A stretch of 60,443 bases of DNA from Clostridia bacterium (lineage in GTDB: Bacteria; Bacillota; Clostridia; Christensenellales; Aristaeellaceae): NCBI GenBank assembly GCA_017937505.1, contig JAGBDL010000178.1, positions 1 to 60,443 on the forward strand. The letters are read 5' to 3'. This document shows positions 36,103-44,417 of the stretch, piece after piece (the stretch's first letter is position 1; each line of letters starts with the position of its first letter). The translations under genes were made by a program, and so were the position numbers. Below the pieces are notes generated by a model. The model saw only the letters and a program-made list of their open reading frames with translations. It was not told the origin of the DNA and ran no database searches.

Positions 36103-37351
36103 AGCCTATCAGAAGATCATCCGCAGGGAGATGGACGCGGCGTTTGCCAGGCTGGACGGACGGCCCTCGCGCCACGACGCCATCATGCGCTGCATCAAAG
36201 GAGAAAAAAAGGTCGTGAGAAAGAAGACTTCGTTCGCGCTGGCGTGTGCAATTGTGCTGACGCTGGCGCTGGGCGGTATGGCCGTCGCCGCGGGGCTGGT
36301 GCGCATGAGCCACTTCAGCGATGTGCTGAAGGAGGATCAGCCGTGGGACGCCGAGCGTCTCTCCCGCGTCGACCAGCTGACAGTCGATCTCGGCCAGACC
36401 ATCCACTTAACGACGCCCGAGGTCGAGAGCGACGATACCGTGCGTGGCCGGATGCTTGCTGCGATGGGCGGACGCGCGTTTGATCTGACGATCGACGAGG
36501 TGTACTGCAACGGCAACAAGCTCTACTACACCTATTCGTTCACCCACGACGACAACCGCGTCTTTACCGGCGAGGGCAGGCCCAGCGGGTTTGACGCATG
36601 GGATGTCGACTACCCGGGCAAGCAGTGGGAGGACAGCGCCTCGCTGGGCAACAGTCTGTACTGGGCCGACGAGGACGCCTGGTTCGCGGCGCATCCGCAG
36701 GACAGCTGGTTTGGCTCGCTGACGGCAAGCGTCGGCGACGGCGCAGACCTTGCAGACAGCACGAATCTGCGCATCTGGGACAGCTGGCTGGAGCGCGTGG
36801 ACGCGCACACGACGCGCGCATTCTACGAGGTTGAGCTGCCCGAAGGCTACGAGGCGGGCGAAAGCGTCGATATCGTGATGACGGTGATGTACGGCGGCGT
36901 ACTGAACTACGTGGACGCGGCTGGCGTACATTGGGCGCGCATCGTTCCGGCGGACAACCGCGGCATCCTCCGTGTGCCGGTGACGGTGCCTGTGACCGGC
37001 GGCGTGACGCAGCTGATGGGCGACATGGAGCCGAAGGAGTACGGCGCGCACGCGCGGCTGCTGATTTCCGAATTCGACGTGACCGGCACGGTGACCGTTG
37101 AGGCTGCAGAGGGCTGGAACAGCGATCTGGACGAGGAAAGCGGCGACTATGTGTGCAGCTACACGCTCATCGCAGACGGCGAGGAAAAGGAGAACATCAA
37201 CGGCAGCGTAAGCCCGATTGCCGAAAATGGCACCTATGAAATCGGGATGCGCTTCAACCTGCCCGCTTCCATGGAGCACATCGCCCTGCGCCCGGTGCGC
37301 AGAATCAGCGGTGTGGCTGCGGACGGAAGCGAGGATATCGTGCTGAGGTAA
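36089..37351 (+). CDS. Membrane protein, probable anti-sigma factor
   Basis: 420 residues from a TTG at 36089, eight bases after GGAGG, overlapping the sigma gene. The N-terminal 45 cytoplasmic residues (KIIRREMDAAFARLDGRPSR) are followed by one membrane helix (FALACAIVLTLALGGMAVAA) and a large extracellular domain of beta-rich modules (FDLTIDEVYCNGNKLYYTYS near 130, then tail modules). This is the usual layout of DUF4179-type anti-sigma proteins: the short cytoplasmic part holds the sigma factor, the outside part senses. Direct sigma-binding is inferred from position and topology, not from a clear ZAS motif. Confidence 0.75.
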   Translation: MKQDEAYQKIIRREMDAAFARLDGRPSRHDAIMRCIKGEKKVVRKKTSFALACAIVLTLALGGMAVAAGLVRMSHFSDVLKEDQPWDAERLSRVDQLTVDLGQTIHLTTPEVESDDTVRGRMLAAMGGRAFDLTIDEVYCNGNKLYYTYSFTHDDNRVFTGEGRPSGFDAWDVDYPGKQWEDSASLGNSLYWADEDAWFAAHPQDSWFGSLTASVGDGADLADSTNLRIWDSWLERVDAHTTRAFYEVELPEGYEAGESVDIVMTVMYGGVLNYVDAAGVHWARIVPADNRGILRVPVTVPVTGGVTQLMGDMEPKEYGAHARLLISEFDVTGTVTVEAAEGWNSDLDEESGDYVCSYTLIADGEEKENINGSVSPIAENGTYEIGMRFNLPASMEHIALRPVRRISGVAADGSEDIVLR

Positions 37352-37409
37352 AACGACGGGTGGTGCGAACCCATCGGGCGCGCCGCCCTGCCAAAAAGGA
37401 GGAAACAAG

Positions 37410-38528
37410 ATGAAGAAGTTGCTTTGCATGGGGTTCTGCCTGCTGGCGCTGCTGCTTATGCTGATCTGCTCCGCCGCGTCCGCACAGGAGTATGTGACGC
37501 TTGCTGAACTGCGTGAGCAGATCAAGGCAGGATGGAATAAAACATATTCGGCAAAGGGGCGCGAGGTCGTCGCCGATGTGGAGGTAGAATGGTTCCCGGA
37601 GGAGGGGGATGTCTGCCCGCTGGTCAAGGTGGAGCCTTTCTCCATCGACGAGAAGGATGAGCGGCTTGATCAATGGCGTGAGTTGCCGCACAGCCAGATT
37701 TATGCGTTGCCAGACAGACTTGCCATCGACGTGCTCGACGACTCAAGGTATCACCTGATCAGACTGGGCTCGTGGAACGGCAAATGGCTGCGTGATGAGT
37801 ATTCCTACTATGACGGAGAGCTGCCCGACCAAGAAGTGCAGGAGTGCGACGTCACTTGTGAGGAATTTCTCTCGATGGTTGAGGAGGATTTGTTCGAACT
37901 AACCGGACTTGTGCTTGAAGATATCCATTTTGACGAAATCAGTGTGTATGGTCCGAGCTACAAGGGGATAAAATCGAACGGCGAATATAAGCGCGGCGAT
38001 CAGCTGACTTTGGTCGGCGGGTATTCCCTGATCGCACATCAGCTTGTCCACGGTATTCCGGTCCTCGGCACGAATGGAGCGGGGGATAAAGGCCGTATCC
38101 TTTTTAGCTACTATTTGCCCGAGTACCGTTATATGACGATCTGGACGGTTGCGAATCCCACCGACTTGGAGGAAGACCTTCCGCTGCTCTCCTTCGATGG
38201 GTTCAAGGCCGAACTGGAAAAGCTGATTGACGCGGGCAAGCTGCGTGGCGTGGGCGCGATGCGCTTTGGCTACGCCACCTGCCTGGATGGCAAGGTATGG
38301 AAGCTTGTCCCGGTCTGGATGGTCACGTGCGGCTATACGGACGATCCGAACAGCGACAAAAACGTTCTGCCCTATCAGGAAGATGACGGAACCGTCGTTT
38401 GGCCGACGGGGTATGGCGAACACTATTTCAGCGCGCAGACGGGAGAACTGCTGAAAACCTACCGGCTGAGTGCAGGAGAAGATGCTCTGCCCATGCCCCA
38501 AATCCTCACATGGTCTGACGTCAGGTAA
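37410..38528 (+). CDS. Secreted protein of the sigma-factor operon
   Basis: 372 residues with a cleavable signal peptide (MKKLLCMGFCLLALLLMLIC, then SAASAQEY). The mature part is acidic with no membrane helix and no catalytic motif I recognise; recurring pieces are LREQIKAGWNKTYSAKGREV, FDEISVYGPSYKG and DGKVWKLVPVWMVTCGY, the last resembling PepSY-like or two-component-regulator YycI-type beta modules. ATG follows AAGGAGG, 58 bases after the anti-sigma stop, same strand, so it is probably part of the regulated output or a ligand/sensor of the system. Confidence 0.7.
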   Translation: MKKLLCMGFCLLALLLMLICSAASAQEYVTLAELREQIKAGWNKTYSAKGREVVADVEVEWFPEEGDVCPLVKVEPFSIDEKDERLDQWRELPHSQIYALPDRLAIDVLDDSRYHLIRLGSWNGKWLRDEYSYYDGELPDQEVQECDVTCEEFLSMVEEDLFELTGLVLEDIHFDEISVYGPSYKGIKSNGEYKRGDQLTLVGGYSLIAHQLVHGIPVLGTNGAGDKGRILFSYYLPEYRYMTIWTVANPTDLEEDLPLLSFDGFKAELEKLIDAGKLRGVGAMRFGYATCLDGKVWKLVPVWMVTCGYTDDPNSDKNVLPYQEDDGTVVWPTGYGEHYFSAQTGELLKTYRLSAGEDALPMPQILTWSDVR

Positions 38529-38563
38529 AGAGTGTCGCGAAAAAAACTCAATACATACAAGCA

Positions 38564-38600
38564 AGCCGCGCTATCCTCGGCGGGATGGCGCGGCTTGTTG
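38564..38600. terminator. Hairpin between convergent genes
   Basis: CAAGCCGCGC / GCGCGGCTTG stem around about 16 bases. No strong T run on either strand, so it may be a shared weak terminator for the secreted-protein gene and the penicillin-binding protein gene. Confidence 0.55.
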
Positions 38601-38638
38601 ACGATGCAGGAAGATGCGGAGGCTACGAGCTTCTTTTT

Positions 38639-41533
38639 TTACATCAGCCCCGCTGCCTGCAGCTGGCTGCGCAGGGCGTTCGTCGCGCTTTGCAGCGAGG
38701 TGTAGTCGATCGGGTAGATCGACAGCAGCGTCTGCACCGCGCTGATGGCGGTGTTGATCTGCCGGCGCGTGTCGTTGGTGATGTACGGCGAGGAGCCGAC
38801 AAGCTGATACGCGGTGAGCGTCAGGTTGTACGCATCGTTGTAGATCGCTTCCAGCTCGGAGGTCGACTGAGAGGCCGTGTAGGCGTCGTGCAGCTGGCAG
38901 ATGTGGTTCTCGATGTCCGCCTGGCTCTGCAGCGTCGCGAACTCGCCCAGGTATTTGCGGATCGTGCTGCCGTAGCTGCCGATGTAGGCGTAGAGAGGAT
39001 GGCCGCGCGGGATGAGCACGATGCCGCGCTCCTCCACGACGGAGCTGGGGCAGTACTCCGTAGCCAGCAGGCCGGAGTCCGTGCAGACGGAAACCTGCTT
39101 GTGCATGGAGCAGTAGGACGTCGGGACGCTGCCCTCGTACCAATAGTCCGTGATCGTCTTGTAGCCGCTCACGTCGTTGTAGCACGCGTCGGTCGCCAGC
39201 TGGCCGCTGACGCCGCAGGTCGTCACGCGCACCAGGCCGTAGTCCGCCGGCGTGCCGTCGATGATCTCGCGGGACTCGAGCTTTTTCGCCTTGTGAATCT
39301 TCTCCATGAAGCTCTGCCACAGCGGCGCGGCCGCGTTGCCGCCGGTCGCCTTGCTGGTTAGCGCCTTGTAGTTGTCGTGACCGATCCACACGGAGCCGGA
39401 GTACCAGCCCGTCATGCCGGCGAAGAACACGCCCTTGCTGTCGGAGTTGGTGCCGGTCTTGCCGGCGACCACCTGCGAGGAGATCTTCGCCTTGGTGCCG
39501 GTGCCGCTCTGCACGGCCTCCTTGAGCATATCCACGACCAGGTACGCCGTGGAGGGCTTGAACACCTGGTGACGGTCCTGACGCTGGCGCATGTCGACAT
39601 AGACGTTGCCGTTGCTGTCCAGAATGTGGGAGAAGGAGAGGGGCTGCTGATACACGCCCTTGTTGGCGATGGTGCCGAAGGCGACGGCCATCTGCACCGG
39701 CGTGATGCCGGAGGAGCCCAGCGCCAGGCCGAACGGGTCGGCGTTGATGTTCTTGTCGTCAATGCCCATCAGGTGCAGGTAGCTGGCCGCACGGGACACG
39801 CCGACGTAGCTCATCAGAATCTGCGCGGCGGAGGTGTTGTGCGAGTTGCGCAGGGCGCTGCGAAAGCTCTGCGGGCCCTTGTATCCGCCGCCGCCGTAGT
39901 TCTGCGGCCAGGAATCCTTGCCGGAGGCGTCCTTCCAGCCGGCAATCGGCACGGGCATGTTGTAGGCGATGGAGGCGGGCGACGCGCCCAGGTCGATCGC
40001 CGGGGCATAGACCGTCAGCGGCTTGATGGAGGAGCCGACGGGCATGGTCATGTCGCAGGCGCGGTTGAGCGTTTTTCTGGCGGTCGGCTTGTAGCGGCCG
40101 CCGACGATGGCCTTGAGCTCGCCCGTGCGGTAGTCGTACACGCACGCCGCAGCCTGCGGCTGCTCGATCTCGGTGTAGGTGCCGTCCGCGTTGCGGGACT
40201 GATAGACCTTGTCGGAGGGGTCGCGCAGGCGGGGATAGTCGTTCCAGGTCGCCAGCGTGTCCTCCACGATCTCCTGGATCTCCGCGTCCAGGCACAGATA
40301 GACGCTGTAGCCGCCGGTGCGCAGCTCGTTTTCCATCGCGTAGCGGTTGGCGGAGGTGTCCTCCAGGCCGTTGAGCTCCAGGAAGGTGTCCACCACGTCG
40401 CTGATGGCGTACTCCACATAGTGCGGATAGTCGTACATATCCGTCGATGCGGGCGAGGTTTCCAGCACATGCGCCGTGGAGCGGTCGAGCGCGGCCGTGT
40501 ATTCCTGCGTGGAGATCAGGCCGTTCTCGCGCATCTGGCGCAGGACGTAGTCGGTGCGGTTGTTGGTGATGTCGGCGGTGTTGCTGCCTTCGGTGTTGCG
40601 GGTGTAGAAATTGCGGCGCGGGTTGTAGTAGTTGGGGCTTCGGGTCATGCCGGCGAGCATGGCGCATTCGCGCAGGGTGAGCTCGCTCAGCTCCTTGCCG
40701 AAGTAGCCGTAGGCCGCGACCTTCACGCCGTAGTAGCTGCCGCCCAGGAAGATGGTGTTGAGGTAGCTTTCCAGAATCTGCGCCTTGGTGTAGCGCGTCT
40801 CCAGCTCCATCGCCAGATAGGCCTCCTGCAACTTGCGCTTGTAGCTCTGCTCGCTGGAGAGCACGGTCTTCTTGATGAGCTGCTGGGTGATGGTGGAGCC
40901 GCCCTGTGAGGAGCCGGTGGTCAGGTTGGTCACTAGCGCGCCGACGATGCGCTTCACGTCCACGCCGTTGTGCTCGTAAAAGCGCGCGTCCTCTACGGCG
41001 ATGAACGCGTTTTGCAGCATTTCGGGAATCTCGTCGATGGAGACCATGACGCGGTCCTCGGTGCCCTTGTAGTCGGTGATCAGGTTGCCCTCGCTGTCGT
41101 AGATGAAGGAGGTCTTGTCCTGTGCGCCGAGCGCGGCGAGGTCAAGCGTCGGCGCGGTGTCGACATACGCCTTGGCGATGCCGATCAGCGCGCCGGCCAG
41201 CGCCAGGCACGCGCACAGGATCAGCAGCGCGGAGAGGCGGATGGTGGACACCAGCACGCTGAGCAGAAAGTTGGGATACCGGGTGCGGGGCTTGAAGATC
41301 GAATGCGGATGATCGGAAGCGTCGCCCGCCTTTTTCTTCTTGTGCTTTTTGTCGCGCGTCGTGCCGGTCACCGGCGCGGGCATGCGCGAGGTGTGTGCGC
41401 TCGCCGTTTTCTGCGCGCCGCCGCTCATGCTCAGGCGGGTTGATTCAAGCTCCTCGCCGGAGAGGAGCTCCTCCTCTGCCGGGGTCAGCGGGGCGTTTTT
41501 CTTTGGCGGTTTCCTGTTTGCGTCGTTGGACAT
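38639..41533 (-). CDS. Class A penicillin-binding protein (PBP1A)
   Basis: Bifunctional peptidoglycan synthase. 964 residues from the ATG at 41533, with AAGGAGG upstream. Cytoplasmic basic tail with a K-rich patch (KKHKKKK region), membrane helix (ALLILCACLALAGALIGIA), glycosyltransferase GT51 domain with AVEDARFYEHNGVDVKR and GGSTITQQLIKK, then transpeptidase with PVGSSIKP (catalytic S-x-x-K), RNSHNTS (S-x-N) and AGKTGTNSDS (K-T-G-T). The C-terminal 150 residues are an extra S/T- and helix-rich tail beyond the PASTA-less normal end. The TP linker and tail are long for a PBP1A. Divergent from yunB. Confidence 0.95.
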   Translation of the reverse strand: MSNDANRKPPKKNAPLTPAEEELLSGEELESTRLSMSGGAQKTASAHTSRMPAPVTGTTRDKKHKKKKAGDASDHPHSIFKPRTRYPNFLLSVLVSTIRLSALLILCACLALAGALIGIAKAYVDTAPTLDLAALGAQDKTSFIYDSEGNLITDYKGTEDRVMVSIDEIPEMLQNAFIAVEDARFYEHNGVDVKRIVGALVTNLTTGSSQGGSTITQQLIKKTVLSSEQSYKRKLQEAYLAMELETRYTKAQILESYLNTIFLGGSYYGVKVAAYGYFGKELSELTLRECAMLAGMTRSPNYYNPRRNFYTRNTEGSNTADITNNRTDYVLRQMRENGLISTQEYTAALDRSTAHVLETSPASTDMYDYPHYVEYAISDVVDTFLELNGLEDTSANRYAMENELRTGGYSVYLCLDAEIQEIVEDTLATWNDYPRLRDPSDKVYQSRNADGTYTEIEQPQAAACVYDYRTGELKAIVGGRYKPTARKTLNRACDMTMPVGSSIKPLTVYAPAIDLGASPASIAYNMPVPIAGWKDASGKDSWPQNYGGGGYKGPQSFRSALRNSHNTSAAQILMSYVGVSRAASYLHLMGIDDKNINADPFGLALGSSGITPVQMAVAFGTIANKGVYQQPLSFSHILDSNGNVYVDMRQRQDRHQVFKPSTAYLVVDMLKEAVQSGTGTKAKISSQVVAGKTGTNSDSKGVFFAGMTGWYSGSVWIGHDNYKALTSKATGGNAAAPLWQSFMEKIHKAKKLESREIIDGTPADYGLVRVTTCGVSGQLATDACYNDVSGYKTITDYWYEGSVPTSYCSMHKQVSVCTDSGLLATEYCPSSVVEERGIVLIPRGHPLYAYIGSYGSTIRKYLGEFATLQSQADIENHICQLHDAYTASQSTSELEAIYNDAYNLTLTAYQLVGSSPYITNDTRRQINTAISAVQTLLSIYPIDYTSLQSATNALRSQLQAAGLM

Positions 41534-41581
41534 ACGGTTCCTCCTTGACGAGGGGGGGTGGGGAGACAGCGATTCAACGCT

Positions 41582-41590
41582 ATTATACCA
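41582..41590 (-). promoter_or_regulatory. Extended -10 promoter of the PBP gene
   Basis: On the minus strand TGGTATAAT (TATAAT at 41582-41587). No good -35 at 17 bases. Confidence 0.6.
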
Positions 41591-41663
41591 CACAATTCTC
41601 TCCTTCGCATCACAAAAGCAAAAATGCGGCGGGATTTGAATATAAGACGAAGGGAGGGATCAA

Positions 41664-42341
41664 ATGACTGCCGCGGAAATCAAAAAATATTCTGGGCGCG
41701 TGAAGAGGCGGCGCTTCTTCAGGCGCGCGCTGCTGCTTTTGCTCCTGCTGCTGGCGCTTTTTCTGCTCATTGACCGGAACTTCAGGCCGCTCGTCTTCTC
41801 CCTTGCGGAGGCGCGCTCGGCGGCGATGGCCTCTCAGGTGCTCTCAGGCGCACTGGCGGAGGCCATCGAGGACGGCGTGACGTATGAGGATCTGATGAAT
41901 GTGAAGATGGATCAAAGCGGGCAGGTGGCGCTGCTCTCGGCCAATACCATGGCGATGAACCGCCTGGCGACGCGGGCAGGCGACGCCGCGCTGCGCCGGC
42001 TGAACAACATGAGCAGCGAGCGCGTGACCGTGCCGCTGGGCGCGGTGCTGGGCACGACGCTCTTTGCCGGCAGCGGCCCGGGCGTGCCGGTGTCCATCGT
42101 GCCCATCGGGTCGATTTTCACAGACTTCGCCACTGAGTTTGAGGCCTGCGGCATCAATCAGACGCGCCACAAGGTGTATCTGCAGGTGACGGCCAACATC
42201 CGGATCGTCATTCCCACCGGCGCGAAGACGACGCAGGTTTCGGCCAACATGCTCGTCGCGGAGTCGATCATCGTCGGCAGGGTGCCGGAGGGCTTCGTGG
42301 GCTACGACCTGACCGAAGAGGAGCTCAACATGGTGCCGTAA
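41664..42341 (+). CDS. yunB: Sporulation protein YunB
   Basis: 225 residues, ATG after GAAGGGAGGG. Basic start, one membrane helix (RALLLLLLLLALFLLI), then the YunB domain: ALAEAIEDGVTYEDLMNV, SANTMAMNRLATRAGDAAL, VPLGAVLGTTLFAGSGPGVP (the conserved PLG...G...L.G.GP motif), and RHKVYLQVTANIRIVIPTG. In Bacillus the gene is under sigma-E and acts in the mother cell; here no sigma-E promoter could be identified by eye. Divergent from the PBP gene. Confidence 0.92.
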   Translation: MTAAEIKKYSGRVKRRRFFRRALLLLLLLLALFLLIDRNFRPLVFSLAEARSAAMASQVLSGALAEAIEDGVTYEDLMNVKMDQSGQVALLSANTMAMNRLATRAGDAALRRLNNMSSERVTVPLGAVLGTTLFAGSGPGVPVSIVPIGSIFTDFATEFEACGINQTRHKVYLQVTANIRIVIPTGAKTTQVSANMLVAESIIVGRVPEGFVGYDLTEEELNMVP

Positions 42342-42344
42342 TGC

Positions 42345-42374
42345 TTGAAAGCCGGGGGAACGTCGTGCTATAAT
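42345..42374 (+). promoter_or_regulatory. Promoter of the UPF0489 gene
   Basis: TTGAAA (42345-42350), 18 bases, TATAAT (42369-42374). Begins four bases after the yunB stop. Confidence 0.75.
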
Positions 42375-42403
42375 GCGGGGACGACACAGAGGAGGGATCG
42401 GCC

Positions 42404-43123
42404 GTGCGCGTACTCGATCTAGATATGGACTTTTTTCTCACGGACGCCTGCCCGCTGGCAAAACCCGGAGAGCGCCCGGATGACCGCTGCGCGCAGCCGT
42501 ACAGCGACGCGGAGGTTGTGCGCTTTTTAGAGGAGCAGTGCGGCCTGAGCAGGGAGCATCCTGTTCCCGGTGCAATCTTTGTCACGCACGATCAGGCGCT
42601 GGACTTCTGGGCGGCGCGCATCGCCGAGGGGCGGCTCACGACGCCGTTCGAGGTTGTGCATGTAGATACGCATTCGGATCTCGCCTTCGGCCCGCCCGGC
42701 CCGGATTTTGTGCTCAAGGCGGTGCTGACGCGCCGCCCCGCAGCGCGCGCGGCGATCGACGCCTACCGCGCGGGGGTGAAGCTCGACGAGGCGAATTACC
42801 TGCTGTTTGCGCTGGCCTTTCGCTGGATCAGCCGTCTGACCTACGTTCGCAATCCCAGGTCGCGTCAGGATGTGCCCGCGCGTCTGCTGAACATGAGCGG
42901 CGACCTCCGCCTGCGAAGCGACGTTTCCGCGCTCATGGAGGGGATGAACGGCCAAGAGCCGGTCGTGCCCTTCGAGGTGATCGACGACTATCGTTCGTTT
43001 CACAGGACGGGGTACGATTTTGTGACGATGGCGCAGTCCCCCCGATACGCGCCGGAGTCCGCCGACCGCATCATGCGGCTCCTGCGCCCGTACCTCCGCG
43101 AGATTCCGCTCAGCGCCCAATAA
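42404..43123 (+). CDS. UPF0489 family protein
   Basis: 239 residues, GTG start after GAGGAGGG. Starts RVLDLDMDFFLTDACPL and has FEVVHVDTHSDLAFG: both are arginase-like metal-binding signatures (D-x-D and H-x-D-x-H-x-D) of UPF0489, the C5orf22 relatives. The fold is predicted to be a ureohydrolase-like metal site; substrate unknown. Single gene between yunB and spo0A, with its own promoter and terminator. Confidence 0.82.
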   Translation: MRVLDLDMDFFLTDACPLAKPGERPDDRCAQPYSDAEVVRFLEEQCGLSREHPVPGAIFVTHDQALDFWAARIAEGRLTTPFEVVHVDTHSDLAFGPPGPDFVLKAVLTRRPAARAAIDAYRAGVKLDEANYLLFALAFRWISRLTYVRNPRSRQDVPARLLNMSGDLRLRSDVSALMEGMNGQEPVVPFEVIDDYRSFHRTGYDFVTMAQSPRYAPESADRIMRLLRPYLREIPLSAQ

Positions 43124-43133
43124 CCTGCTGCAA

Positions 43134-43155
43134 AGACGGCCGAAAGGCCGTTTTT
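43134..43155 (+). terminator. Terminator of the UPF0489 gene
   Basis: ACGGCC-GAAA-GGCCGT with a GNRA tetraloop, followed by TTTTT. Confidence 0.9.
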
Positions 43156-43321
43156 GTCGTTTGCAGGGTTGCGGCAGGCTCCGCGCTGCGTGCGCAAAGC
43201 ATCGCTTTTCTGTCGGTTGATTTGTAACAGACGTGTTCAGAACGCGATTTTTGCTTCTAAGATGATGGAACGGTGCGTATAGATGGTAAAAACCGCAAAA
43301 TATATCTCCATGCTATATTTA

Positions 43322-43371
43322 CATCATGGCGAAGGTGCGATAGAATAATGTCATGATGGGATATATATAAT
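43322..43371 (+). promoter_or_regulatory. spo0A upstream region
   Basis: An AT-rich stretch (about 43290-43407) in GC-rich surroundings. CATCATG (43322-43328) and CATGATG (43352-43358) form a perfect inverted repeat 23 bases apart, ending just before an extended AT run with TATAAT at 43366-43371. GATAGAATAA at about 43340-43348 resembles a sigma-H -10, but no sigma-H -35 and no 0A box is convincing. Confidence 0.5.
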
Positions 43372-43407
43372 GTGTTTGGATTATATGATGATGTGGGGGG
43401 AAGCAAA

Positions 43408-44190
43408 ATGGATACGGTACGCATTGTCGTAGCGGATGACAATCTGCAGCTGCGAAACATGATCACGGAATACCTGGGACAGCAGAGCGGCATGGAGGTG
43501 GTCGGCGCGGCAGCCAATGGTCTGGAAGCCATTGAGCTGGTGCAGGAGAAGCTGCCGGACGTGCTGATCTGCGATATGATTATGCCGAAGATGGACGGGT
43601 ATGGGGTGCTTGAGCAGCTCACGACGATGAAGCTGGAGAAGCGGCCCGGGGTGATTGCCCTGACGGCGCTGGGCCGGGACGACTTTATCGCCCGGGCGAT
43701 CGACCTGGGCGTGAGCTATTACATGGTCAAGCCGTTTGACTTTGCGATGCTTGCCCAGCGCGTGTACGAGGCGGCGGGAGAGGAAGGCCGCGCGGACGCG
43801 CTGAGCACGCGCATTCGTCAGGAAAATAACCCCGGCTCGGACAATCTAGAGGAACGCATCGCCAATCTGTTCCTGACGGTCGGCATACCCGCGCACATCA
43901 AGGGCTACCAGTTCCTGCGCGAGGCGGTGAAGATGGTCATCGACAACCCCGACCTGATGGGCCGCATCACCAAGGAGCTCTATCCGGGCATCGCGCACCG
44001 CTTCGGCACGACGTCAAGCAAGGTGGAGCGTGCGATCCGCCACGCCATCGAGGTCGCCTGGAACCGCGGGCGCATCGAGGCTCTGGACGAGGCGTTCGGC
44101 AAGAACGTGTGCAGCCTGGATGACAAGCCCACCAACGGCGAGTTCATCGCGCTGGTCTCCGACCGGCTGCGGGTCAGGGAATCCGCCTGA
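43408..44190 (+). CDS. spo0A: Sporulation master regulator Spo0A
   Basis: 260 residues from the ATG at 43408 (GGGGGGA upstream). Response-regulator receiver: VRIVVADDNLQLRN (acidic pair), LICDMIMPKMDGYGVLEQL (phospho-acceptor aspartate), VIALTALGRDD and YYMVKPFDF (conserved lysine). Effector domain: NLEERIANLFLTVGIPAHIKGYQFLREA, IAHRFGTTSSKVERAIRHAI, where the recognition helix is readable, and EVAWNRG. Phosphorylated by the sporulation phosphorelay or orphan kinases. Usually follows spoIVB; here a UPF0489 gene is upstream instead. Confidence 0.98.
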   Translation: MDTVRIVVADDNLQLRNMITEYLGQQSGMEVVGAAANGLEAIELVQEKLPDVLICDMIMPKMDGYGVLEQLTTMKLEKRPGVIALTALGRDDFIARAIDLGVSYYMVKPFDFAMLAQRVYEAAGEEGRADALSTRIRQENNPGSDNLEERIANLFLTVGIPAHIKGYQFLREAVKMVIDNPDLMGRITKELYPGIAHRFGTTSSKVERAIRHAIEVAWNRGRIEALDEAFGKNVCSLDDKPTNGEFIALVSDRLRVRESA

Positions 44191-44221
44191 GAATCCAGGA
44201 ACAATCGAATCATCAGAGGAA

Positions 44222-44349
44222 GGTTCATCGGCAATCCATAGGATCTGAACCGATGCCCACGCACCTTGAGGAGCAAGAAACACCTTGCCTGATCGCGATC
44301 CGGTACCTGTCAAAGGATCGGAAAGCGAACGAAGCAAGGTGTTTTTGTG
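44222..44349 (+). terminator. Structured 3' region and terminator of spo0A
   Basis: Two tandem structures. First, GGTTC/GAACC (44222-44226 with 44247-44251) competes with CATCGG/CCGATG (44226-44231 with 44250-44255) and an inner ATCC/GGAT. Second, a large hairpin AACACCTTGC (44279-44288) with GCAAGGTGTT (44334-44343) closed by a TTTTT run, enclosing CGATCC/GGATCG. The second part is probably the terminator. Confidence 0.7.
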
Positions 44350-44417
44350 TTGCACAAAAGGCGATGATTGCTTTGCGATGGACAGCGCGCATGCCGGCTC
44401 ATCCCCGGCCATCGGCA

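Noticed and set aside
43290..43407. 0A boxes (TGTCGAA) or a sigma-H promoter before spo0A
   Set aside because: No TGTCGAA-like sequence is seen; a GAATAA -10-like piece exists, but no AGGAW -35 at the needed distance.
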